DNA from: Candidatus Hodarchaeota archaeon
GTDB lineage: Archaea; Asgardarchaeota; Heimdallarchaeia; Hodarchaeales; YT1-057
DNA length: 6,091 nucleotides
Assembly (NCBI GenBank): GCA_016839955.1
Contig: JAEOTI010000117.1
Location: forward strand, 1-6,091
Direction: 5' to 3'
This document shows, piece after piece, positions 1 through 6,091 of this stretch. Below the pieces are notes generated by a model. That model had not been told where the DNA came from. It saw nothing but the letters and a program-made list of their open reading frames with translations, and ran no database searches. The stretch's first letter is position 1. Each line of letters begins with the position of its first letter. Position numbers and translations under genes: made by a program.

Positions 1-1
1 A

Positions 2-2503
2 CTAATCAAGAAGAAAGGTTTGCTGGATGAAAAAGAACCGGATATCATTCCAGAACCGACAAAAAAAACAGCCCCACAAGAAGAACAACAAAAGGAACAA
101 CTAACAGAACCTAAAAAAATAACGGTTCAAGAAACCCAAGTTCAGGAAGTGGTTAGTCCTAAACCTTCTGAAGAATCTTTAGAGATCGAAAAACCCAAGG
201 AAGAAAAAGAAAAACCTGTAGAACCTGTTTCCAGTGCAATTGCCAAAGCACCTTCAGGTATAGAAAGGCGAGAGGAAATTACGCCAATTGATTTAAGTAA
301 TGTTAATATTGAAAATCTAACATTAAAAGAAAATTATTCATTAGGAAAAGAATTAAATGAAAGAGAAAATAAAGAAATGACAGTACAAAAAAAAGAAATC
401 CCATTAATGAGATTTGAAGGTGATGCTAATGCTCCGATTATACGATACGACGTACCAAGTCCTTCATCTTACACAGGTACTATGTACATTGAAACCGATA
501 TAGGAAAGGAATATTTTGGAGGAGATGAGATCCTTCAAAGAGATGATCCAAATGAGCTTTTTTCAATCATCAAAAAAAAATTCTTACGTGAAAATAGAGA
601 TCTCCTCGTAAATTATCTTAATACTATTACTCAAAAAGACCTTGAAGATCAATTAGATTATTATTCTCTTAAAGAGGATGAAATAGATGTTACCATTATT
701 TCAAAAGCTAAAATTGAAGCTGCTGAAAAAGCCGCAAAATCAGCTAAAAACCGAGCTGAAAACGCAAGAAGAATCGCTAACGAGAAACTAGAAGTTACTC
801 AAAAATTACGAAGTGTAGCTGATATATATCAAAGGAAGGTCCAAGAAGCACAGGCTAAACTCAAAAAGGAAGAGGCAGTGCCTGTATCGATACTCAATGT
901 ATTTCTCAAACCGCTGGTGGTTAATCAATGTAGAGTTGCATTAGCAATATCACAAAAGGCAGCACAGCCTCATATAGCCAAAGCAGAAGCGGCAGCAATC
1001 GAAGCTGAAAACGCAGTTAATGTTGCTGAAACTCTCGAAGCTCAAGCAACACGACTAGCAGAAGGTATAACTGCTGAGAAAACTAAAGAATTTGATATTT
1101 TGGATCTTATAAGTGAAATTCAGGGAATTGGAGGAAACCAAGCAAAATACATTTTATTTAAGTATCTTATGGACATTGCTTGGATGGTTGATAAAAAGTT
1201 CCCAATCATTTCGAAGTCCATGGGTGGCAAATATGAGATAAAGTTCGCGAAATTACGGAAAATCGAACCAAAATTAATCTTCGTTGAAACCCATAAGTTG
1301 ACTAATTTTCCCGGAGATTATGGGGCAGGAACTACCATTAAAACGTTTTCACTACTTCCAGGTGAGGAAACTGAAATCAGTATAAAAACCTATAAAAAAA
1401 CGAAAGAAGAGATGAAGGAAGCCTCATCGATTTTAGATTCGTTTACTGAGGAAAAAGCTGATGAATTTGAAAAAGGTGTACAAGAAGAAACTGCTCGAAG
1501 TTCACAAGAAGAGAATTCAGAGTCTTTTAATATAGGCGCAAGTGGCGGAGTTAACATGGGGTATGCAAACGCTAGTGTAAGTGTTGGATATGAACAGGGT
1601 ACTAGCTCATCCCGAAGTTCTTCCGCTAAAAATGCAATGAATGCTACAGAAAAACATGCCCAGAAGGCAAGCTCGAAAAGAGAAGTAAATGTAAACACGA
1701 GCTTTGAAAAATCTGTCGAAGTAGGAGAAGAAACATCATTCATGCGAAAAATTGAGAACATAAATGTGAGTAGAACTCTCAACTTCACATTTAGACAGAT
1801 GAATCAGCAATTTCACTCAATCATCCATTTAGTAGACTTACGTATTGGTTTCTATAATGGCTATCCAGGGAGTTTTAGGTGTTATACTCTTCCCGAATTG
1901 AAGCATATGGTGCATAAATTCATGAATATTCCAGATAAAACACATGAAGAAATTTTCCAAGATATTAAAACTAAAATCTTAAATGAATATACCGCTGTCA
2001 TCGATTATCAAGGTCATCAACGTGTTTTTATTGAACAAGCTAGTAATGGGAATGGTTGTAATTATCTGAGAGTAATACCTTCCAGAGAAGTAAATGGCAG
2101 TGTCTCAGGAAAACAAGAATATGTAATGCGTGATGCATCGGCAGATCAACCTAAAGACAGCAGGTACTTGGATGGAATCATTCTAGACAGTCGTAAGATA
2201 ACTATGCGGACGGATGGAATAATTGTTGAGTCATTATTAGGAAAATCAAACGCTCTTGATGACTATTCTATAAATTCAAGGAAAGAAAAATTAAGAAACC
2301 AAGCGTTGATTAATGATAAGCAGCAAATTGAGAATTTAAAGGTGGAATCAGGAGTCAAAATTATCAGAGCACTCATCGAAAAAAGTAACTTTGAACTAGC
2401 CTCAACTCTTTACAAAGAAATTTTTGGTGTTCAAGAAGGATTAGACTTATTAGAAGAAATATTAGGCGCTAAACGCGAATTAAACAAAATAACCACACAA
2501 TAA
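2..2503 (+). CDS. Large uncharacterised coiled-coil / beta-hairpin protein, 5' end outside window
   Basis: I do not recognise a named family. The frame is open to the left edge (codons Leu-Ile-Lys-Lys-Lys-Gly precede the TTG at 20), so the TTG is probably internal and the gene begins upstream. Numbering residues from that TTG (827 aa), the order is as follows. Residues 1-80 are Glu/Lys/Pro/Gln-rich and look disordered. About 130-215 is mixed and probably folded. 224-286 and 311-355 are Ala/Glu/Lys-rich helices, probably coiled coil, with a hydrophobic segment at 288-310 between them. A central block at 445-600 opens with LLPGEETEISIKTY, contains SSILDSFTEEKADEFE (469-484), a Gly/Ser/Val hairpin-like stretch (503-524) and a His/Lys/Ser helix (544-554), and closes with ENINVSRTLNFTFRQMNQQF (579-598). 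A C-terminal part contains TDGIIVESLLG (731-741) and ends in a helix. No signal peptide, membrane helix or catalytic motif is visible. It is followed closely by a co-directional gene. A structural, particle-forming or membrane-acting role is inference only. Confidence 0.88.
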   Translation, partial: LIKKKGLLDEKEPDIIPEPTKKTAPQEEQQKEQLTEPKKITVQETQVQEVVSPKPSEESLEIEKPKEEKEKPVEPVSSAIAKAPSGIERREEITPIDLSNVNIENLTLKENYSLGKELNERENKEMTVQKKEIPLMRFEGDANAPIIRYDVPSPSSYTGTMYIETDIGKEYFGGDEILQRDDPNELFSIIKKKFLRENRDLLVNYLNTITQKDLEDQLDYYSLKEDEIDVTIISKAKIEAAEKAAKSAKNRAENARRIANEKLEVTQKLRSVADIYQRKVQEAQAKLKKEEAVPVSILNVFLKPLVVNQCRVALAISQKAAQPHIAKAEAAAIEAENAVNVAETLEAQATRLAEGITAEKTKEFDILDLISEIQGIGGNQAKYILFKYLMDIAWMVDKKFPIISKSMGGKYEIKFAKLRKIEPKLIFVETHKLTNFPGDYGAGTTIKTFSLLPGEETEISIKTYKKTKEEMKEASSILDSFTEEKADEFEKGVQEETARSSQEENSESFNIGASGGVNMGYANASVSVGYEQGTSSSRSSSAKNAMNATEKHAQKASSKREVNVNTSFEKSVEVGEETSFMRKIENINVSRTLNFTFRQMNQQFHSIIHLVDLRIGFYNGYPGSFRCYTLPELKHMVHKFMNIPDKTHEEIFQDIKTKILNEYTAVIDYQGHQRVFIEQASNGNGCNYLRVIPSREVNGSVSGKQEYVMRDASADQPKDSRYLDGIILDSRKITMRTDGIIVESLLGKSNALDDYSINSRKEKLRNQALINDKQQIENLKVESGVKIIRALIEKSNFELASTLYKEIFGVQEGLDLLEEILGAKRELNKITTQ
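689..1084 (+). other. Ala-rich helical hairpin with hydrophobic connector (within the first gene)
   Basis: Residues 224-286 and 311-355 (numbered from the TTG at 20) are dense in Ala, Glu and Lys, with Ala recurring every three or four positions (234, 235, 238, 239, 242, 246, 249, 253). This is the pattern of long amphipathic helices or a coiled coil. Between them, residues 288-310 (positions 881-949) run Pro-Val-Ser-Ile-Leu-Asn-Val-Phe-Leu-Lys-Pro-Leu-Val-Val and then on to Arg-Val-Ala-Leu-Ala-Ile. This is clearly more hydrophobic than the flanks, but Lys, Pro, Asn and Arg interrupt it, so it is not a standard transmembrane helix. An antiparallel helical hairpin with a hydrophobic tip is one reading. 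A packed helix inside a globular domain is the other. Confidence 0.55.
1352..1819 (+). other. Central strand-helix-hairpin-helix-strand module (within the first gene)
   Basis: Residues 445-600 read symmetrically: a strand-like segment (ETEISIKTY), a charged helix (about 463-500), a Gly/Ser/Asn/Val stretch with alternating polarity (503-524), a Ser-rich then Lys/Ala/His helix (about 530-554), and strand-like segments (EVNVNTSFEK and NVSRTLNFTFRQ). In 503-515, Phe, Ile, Ala, Gly, Val, Met and Tyr alternate with Asn, Gly, Ser, Gly, Asn, Gly. In 517-525, Ala, Val, Val and Tyr alternate with Asn, Ser, Ser, Gly and Glu. Such alternation is typical of an amphipathic beta-hairpin, including those that line pores or pack in oligomeric barrels. 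It can also occur in a soluble sheet. Confidence 0.5.
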
Positions 2504-2511
2504 AAAAAATG
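2501..2511 (+). other. Stop-start junction inside an A8 run
   Basis: The stop TAA (2501-2503) and the next ATG (2509-2511) are joined by an unbroken run of eight A (2502-2509), so the stop and the start share one homopolymer. No purine-rich GGAG-type ribosome site lies in the preceding 20 bases. Translation of the second gene probably depends on termination-reinitiation after the first, or on a weak site. Confidence 0.6.
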
Positions 2512-3594
2512 CCAACTAGTAATGACCCAGGAGAGTTGCTTAGTTCTGTGAAACCACCTCCTGAAGTAGGAGAGTCTCAAATCCGTGGGTTAAGAGATTT
2601 AGTACAAAGCATTGGTAATAAAGCAAAGAATGAGATAGATAATGTTATTTATAGTGCGATAAAAAAATTAAAAGAGATAAAACCTGAGAAAAAAAAAGGT
2701 CTAGCGGAGAAAATACTGGGTTTTGCTGATGCTAATCCAAAAATAACTGCTCTTTCAAAAGTATTTTCTGCAGCTATGATGCCTATAGATGTTTTAAGTG
2801 AATCTTTGGGATTAGCAAAAGATATCGATGAATTAAGAAAACCAGACCTAAAGGTTGAAGCTCTAAAAAATATGTTAATTCAAACTCCAAATGGAGCTAT
2901 CCCCAAAGCTATAAATGAATTAGAATCAAAAGCAGAAGAAAGACATAAGGATCTTTTAATTGGAGATCCATTAACTAAATTTCTTTTAGGTATCCAAGCT
3001 TATATTAACGAGTCAGGACAATCAAACCAATTACAGAATGCTTTGGATAGAATTAGCGAAATTCTTTATTTTTACCGTCAAGAATCAATAGATATAATAA
3101 AAAGCCGAAAACTACCCCAAATTATAAGAATTATTAATCTTAATGATTCAATAAATTTTATATTCAAAAATCCAAGCTGCAGTAAAGAACATGAATTCAT
3201 GATACTTCAATCCGACGATTCTCTCATTAACAAAATAAGAGAGATACTGGGTATCACGCTCGGATTTACTGAATTTGGACTAGACTTAAGCATGACAAAC
3301 GATTTAGTGAAAGATATAATTGAAAGTGGGTTGTTTATGATCAATTATGATGGCAATCAAAAAGGGAAATTAGAGATTGATACTACAAAAATAACAGGAT
3401 GGGATAACTATAAAATCGATCAAACCACCTTTGAAGTCAAATTCGAACGACTTACAACTTACCAATTTTCACTTTTATACCTCCAATTATTTCATAAGAA
3501 TACTGTTACTGGAGCAATTGATAATATTCTGACAGCATTTTATAATGAAGGTTCAAAAAAATTCAATATATGTAATCTTTGTCCAACAGAGTAG
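2509..3594 (+). CDS. Uncharacterised 361-aa helical protein with C-terminal CxxC tail
   Basis: This complete gene starts at an ATG five bases after the upstream stop, in a different frame, and is probably co-transcribed and translationally coupled to it. I do not recognise the family. Residues 24-56 are a charged amphipathic helix followed by a Lys-rich stretch (PEKKKGLAEK). Residues 79-104 are the most hydrophobic segment (ITALSKVFSAAMMPIDVLSE and on), too polar for a sure membrane helix. Residues 105-200 are helical and charged. The last 160 residues are mixed alpha/beta with strand-like pieces such as GKLEIDTTKITGW and TTFEVKFERLTTYQFSLLY. The protein ends CNLCPTE, putting a Cys pair at 355 and 358. 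No signal peptide or catalytic motif is visible. No Shine-Dalgarno precedes the ATG. A GTG at 2548, with AGGAGAG at 2529-2535 upstream, is a possible alternative start that would remove 13 residues. The tight spacing suggests it works with the upstream protein. Confidence 0.85.
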   Translation: MPTSNDPGELLSSVKPPPEVGESQIRGLRDLVQSIGNKAKNEIDNVIYSAIKKLKEIKPEKKKGLAEKILGFADANPKITALSKVFSAAMMPIDVLSESLGLAKDIDELRKPDLKVEALKNMLIQTPNGAIPKAINELESKAEERHKDLLIGDPLTKFLLGIQAYINESGQSNQLQNALDRISEILYFYRQESIDIIKSRKLPQIIRIINLNDSINFIFKNPSCSKEHEFMILQSDDSLINKIREILGITLGFTEFGLDLSMTNDLVKDIIESGLFMINYDGNQKGKLEIDTTKITGWDNYKIDQTTFEVKFERLTTYQFSLLYLQLFHKNTVTGAIDNILTAFYNEGSKKFNICNLCPTE

Positions 3595-3703
3595 CAATCA
3601 TTATTTTATCCTTCGAAAGTACAATATCATAACTTCATGACCCAAAACTCATTGTTGATCCTAAGATATACATATTATCGTTTGAATCAATTTCTAATAG
3701 ATA

Positions 3704-3725
3704 ACACAACTTAGTGATGTTGTGT
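3704..3725. repeat. Inverted repeat (7-bp stem, 8-nt loop)
   Basis: ACACAAC (3704-3710) and GTTGTGT (3719-3725) are perfect reverse complements separated by TTAGTGAT. The hairpin sits 110 bases past the plus-strand stop, with no T-run directly after it, so it is at best a weak terminator or an RNA 3'-end structure. Confidence 0.5.
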
Positions 3726-3727
3726 GA

Positions 3728-3755
3728 CCTTTTAAAATACAAGTGATTTTAAAGG
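3728..3755. repeat. Inverted repeat (10-bp stem with one bulge)
   Basis: CCTTTTAAAAT (3728-3738) pairs with ATTTTAAAGG (3746-3755), leaving one unpaired base and a 7-nt loop (ACAAGTG). It follows the previous inverted repeat after only two bases, so the two could form tandem stems on either transcript. Because it is mostly A/T the stem is weak. A role in 3'-end formation between convergent genes is inferred from position only. Confidence 0.5.
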
Positions 3756-3810
3756 ACTATGTGAAATATTTCTCTTCATTGCTCAAAGAATAGAATACCG
3801 ATTTTATTTT

Positions 3811-3820
3811 AAAAAAAAAA
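3811..3820 (-). terminator. Oligo-T terminator of the solute-binding protein gene
   Basis: On the minus strand a run of ten T begins about 36 bases after the stop codon of the solute-binding protein gene, within a stretch almost free of G and C. Archaeal RNA polymerase stops at such runs without needing a hairpin, so this is the likely 3' end of that transcript. There is no stable stem directly before it, which argues against a bacterial-type intrinsic terminator. Confidence 0.5.
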
Positions 3821-3855
3821 TTAAATTATTTATTATTATAAGTGAGTTTTGACGA

Positions 3856-6091
3856 TTATTTTAATCCAATGCGTCGCCAGCGTTCTCGTAGAAATAAGAA
3901 AGCTAAAGCTATACTTACTGTTATCAACCCTCCATAGCTGAATACCTCTAAGAATGGCCAAGAATTAGATTTAGTGTCACCTGGAGGGTCGATGTGGAAC
4001 TGAATTACATCATTTCCACCCTCATAATATGAGCCTTCAGGAAATTCAACCCATGCTTGTACCGTATAGATGCCTTTCGGAAATTGTTTTTTTAAGGTTT
4101 TAATAGTATCAATTGAGTCCCAGTGGAAAAATCCAAGTGAATTATAAAACATCGAATCCTCCACTTTAATAACCCCATTGTAATCAAGTATTCTTATATG
4201 TACTATAAAATCAATATCACTAGTTGGGATCATTAGGAATTTTTCTTCAAGATCAAGTACCTGAGCAGCAATTGATATCTTTACCTTTTCTTTTTCCAGA
4301 TAGTCAAACTCACCGCTAAGTTTTAGTTCTGTTCCGCGATATACTTCTACTGTAAAACTTTTTTCATAAAGATTACCGTAGATGTCAGAAATTAAAAAGT
4401 TAAGAAAATGAATACCACATTCAAGTAAAGTAGTAGTCTCTACAAGGGTTTCACTGAAGTAAACGCTAGCTTCCTCACCTCTATTATAGGTAGTAATTAG
4501 CGAAAAACCCGGATCAGGGTTCATGAATGGCTCCCAACCAACATAAATAATATTCGATAAGTCAAAAGCCTTTATAGAACCTATAATTTGTGCGGAACGT
4601 GTATATGTTATTTTAATTTCATCAGGAATCGTATCATAAATTATAGTAGGAGGCGTTAAATCTATCCAACTAGGACATACTGGATAAAACCATACTTTTC
4701 CCAAGGGATTCCATTGGTAACCAGTAAAACTGCTACGATATACAACATAACTAATAGGTACAAACAGATATGCCCAGGGCATTAACTCTTCAACAAGATA
4801 CCGTTGAATTTCATCATAAATTAATGCTCTTGCTGTAGGATCGGTTTCTATTAATCCTTCTGCCATCAAATTTTCAAGATATTCGTCATCTACGTGAGCT
4901 AGGTTGGTGGATGGATATGAATTAGAGAATAGATTATTCACATAATTGCTTGGGTCATTATAATCTGGAGCCCATCCCAAATAAAATAATTCAATAGCCT
5001 CTGGATCATTAATCATTGTATCAACGAATTCACTGAATATATAATCTTCTAAGAGGACATTTATCCCTATTAGTTTAAGATTATCAATTATTAAATCACC
5101 AATATTTACAGAGACCATACTCATTGGAAATCGGGCATAGGTACAAGTAGCAAGTGGGGTTCCCCCTTCTGCAGTATTTTTCCATGCATCATCATCATAT
5201 ATGTCTAAACCTATTCCTATACCAGCATCTTGAAGAATTTGCCTTGCTTTTACGACATTCATGGTAGCAACGTCAAATTCCGAATTTGCATATAGAATCC
5301 CCTCTGGAATAGGAGATTTCAATCTTACGGCTTTACTTTCCCTGATTTCATCAATAATATATGGATAGTCGATTGCATAAGATATTGCTTGCCGCATTGG
5401 TTGATCGAGAAGTAGGTTATTCATCCCTAAATAAAATACAGTTGTACTTTGACCACTCTCCACAATAATATGTGGATCAGTCTGAAATGTTTCAATCATA
5501 GAGAGGGTAGGATCAGTTAAAAAGTCTATTGTACCTTCTAATAATGCTTGATTCCTTAAATCATTATCTTGAATAATTAGAAATGCTAGATCATTGATTC
5601 GTGCTCGCCCATTCCAATAACCCTCAAATACACTGAATCTTATGCTCATTCCTTCAACATATTTATCAAACATAAAAGGTCCAGTTCCTATTAAATCTCC
5701 TGAAAATGTGTCAATGTATTCTTCTTCAGGAGTAGAGAAAGGCGATAACATACCTGTTGCCCAACATGATAATAACGCTTCCAATGGTGCATATGGTAAA
5801 TTTAATATAAATTTTATTTGATAAGTATCAATAATCTCAACGCTATCAATTATGGGAGTGCCACCAGGCCATAGAAATAATGGGAATAGTATAGTTTGAC
5901 TTGTTCCTCCAGGAGGATTAAGAAAATGAGCCAATCTCTTGAAATTCCATTGAACTGCATACGCATTAAATGGAGTCCCATCATGGAAAATGACATCATG
6001 TCTAAGTGGGACAGTATAGCTTAAACCATCTTCAGACCACATACCGAGATCTGAAGCAAGTCTTGGTATAACAGAACAGTCTGGATCGGAT
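3856..6091 (-). CDS. ABC transporter substrate-binding protein, SBP_bac_5 (peptide/oligosaccharide type), C-terminally anchored; 5' end outside window
   Basis: The protein captures a solute, probably peptides or oligosaccharides, outside the membrane for an ABC permease that is not in this window. The frame is open to the right edge: codons upstream of the Met at 6042 continue as SVIPRLASDLG, matching the usual lead-in of the family. That Met is therefore internal, and the signal sequence and first part lie outside. Numbering from it (728 aa): WSEDGLSYTVPLRHDVIFHD leads into GTPFNA (1-27), GTGPFMFDKY is at 119-128, QAISYAIDY at 218-226, and GWAPDYNDPSNY at 356-367. These are classic SBP_bac_5 landmarks, and the fold ends near 455. 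About 460-570 (starting TPPTI) and 571-688 look like two beta-sandwich domains. A membrane helix at 697-718 is followed by the basic tail RERWRRIGLK. This topology, anchored from the C terminus, is common in archaeal surface binding proteins. It has its own transcription unit, convergent with the other two genes. Confidence 0.93.
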   Translation of the reverse strand, partial: SDPDCSVIPRLASDLGMWSEDGLSYTVPLRHDVIFHDGTPFNAYAVQWNFKRLAHFLNPPGGTSQTILFPLFLWPGGTPIIDSVEIIDTYQIKFILNLPYAPLEALLSCWATGMLSPFSTPEEEYIDTFSGDLIGTGPFMFDKYVEGMSIRFSVFEGYWNGRARINDLAFLIIQDNDLRNQALLEGTIDFLTDPTLSMIETFQTDPHIIVESGQSTTVFYLGMNNLLLDQPMRQAISYAIDYPYIIDEIRESKAVRLKSPIPEGILYANSEFDVATMNVVKARQILQDAGIGIGLDIYDDDAWKNTAEGGTPLATCTYARFPMSMVSVNIGDLIIDNLKLIGINVLLEDYIFSEFVDTMINDPEAIELFYLGWAPDYNDPSNYVNNLFSNSYPSTNLAHVDDEYLENLMAEGLIETDPTARALIYDEIQRYLVEELMPWAYLFVPISYVVYRSSFTGYQWNPLGKVWFYPVCPSWIDLTPPTIIYDTIPDEIKITYTRSAQIIGSIKAFDLSNIIYVGWEPFMNPDPGFSLITTYNRGEEASVYFSETLVETTTLLECGIHFLNFLISDIYGNLYEKSFTVEVYRGTELKLSGEFDYLEKEKVKISIAAQVLDLEEKFLMIPTSDIDFIVHIRILDYNGVIKVEDSMFYNSLGFFHWDSIDTIKTLKKQFPKGIYTVQAWVEFPEGSYYEGGNDVIQFHIDPPGDTKSNSWPFLEVFSYGGLITVSIALAFLFLRERWRRIGLK
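3889..3954 (-). other. C-terminal transmembrane anchor of the solute-binding protein
   Basis: Residues 697-718 (numbered from the Met at 6042) are uncharged and hydrophobic apart from Glu699, running through SYGGLITVSIALAFLFL. They are followed directly by Arg-Glu-Arg-Trp-Arg-Arg. The positive tail places the C terminus in the cytoplasm and the binding domain outside. A short Pro/Gly/Ser-rich stretch (PPGDTKSNSWP) acts as the linker from the last beta domain. Confidence 0.85.

Larger units (their letters stand above)
3595..3855. other. Convergent intergenic region without a gene
   Basis: This 261-bp, very AT-rich stretch lies between the two convergent stop codons. It holds two adjacent imperfect inverted repeats and a long A-run (T-run on the minus strand), and I see no convincing gene or RNA in it. 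The only ATG reading frame of note (3637-3714, 25 codons) has no ribosome site and a composition that does not look like protein. The region most likely serves transcription termination in both directions. Confidence 0.7.

Noticed and set aside
20..22. TTG as the true start of the first gene
   Set aside because: The frame is open to the window edge, no ribosome site precedes the TTG, and the low-complexity tail appears to continue upstream.
572..580. A9 run as a programmed slippage or frameshift site in the first gene
   Set aside because: It encodes three Lys in an intact frame that continues for over 600 codons; nothing suggests a productive alternative frame. The similar A9 at 2689-2697 in the second gene was rejected for the same reason.
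1390..1788. Minus-strand open frame of 132 codons opposite the first gene
   Set aside because: It lies wholly within the clearly coding plus-strand gene, is rich in Ser/Phe/Leu as expected of an antisense shadow, and has no recognisable motif.
2501..2511. Slippage on the A8 run producing a fusion of the two plus-strand proteins
   Set aside because: The stop codon is formed by the T before the run plus its first two A, so adding or losing A does not remove it.
3637..3714. 25-codon small ORF in the intergenic region
   Set aside because: No ribosome site, no coding-like composition, and it overlaps the first inverted repeat; length is as expected by chance.
3595..3855. CRISPR array, tRNA or insertion-sequence remnant in the intergenic region
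   Set aside because: There are no regularly spaced direct repeats, no cloverleaf-like conserved arms, and no transposase fragment or paired terminal repeats with target duplication.

Overview
The window holds two AT-rich, tandem plus-strand genes of unknown function. A third gene on the minus strand, encoding a solute-binding protein, converges on them. Both outer genes run off the ends of the window, so only the middle gene (2509-3594) is complete. The organism is probably an archaeon. The solute-binding protein carries a C-terminal membrane anchor with a basic tail. An oligo-T run lies just past the minus-strand stop, as archaeal termination uses, and no Shine-Dalgarno sequence precedes the one internal start that can be examined. 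The low GC and long Lys/Glu/Asn-rich proteins would fit an Asgard-like or other uncultured archaeon. This assignment is an inference, and an AT-rich bacterium is not excluded.

Layout. Positions 2-2503 (+) hold a large protein with no signal peptide or membrane helix in the visible part. It has a disordered Glu/Lys/Pro tail, two Ala-rich helical stretches separated by a hydrophobic segment, and a central block built as strand / charged helix / Gly-Ser amphipathic hairpin / charged helix / strand. A conserved-looking C-terminal region follows. Positions 2509-3594 (+) hold a 361-aa, mostly helical protein of unknown function. It starts five bases after the first gene stops and ends in a Cys-x-x-Cys tail. 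Positions 3595-3855 are a 261-bp convergent intergenic region with two adjacent imperfect hairpins and a T10 run on the minus strand. Positions 3856-6091 (-) hold an SBP_bac_5 (DppA/OppA-type) extracellular binding protein, followed by probable beta-sandwich domains and a membrane anchor.

The two plus-strand genes very likely form one transcription unit and may act together. The first protein's architecture suggests a large self-assembling or membrane-perturbing protein, which is the main candidate for something undescribed here. The solute-binding protein is a separate transcription unit, most likely for peptide or oligosaccharide uptake, and has no visible functional link to the pair.
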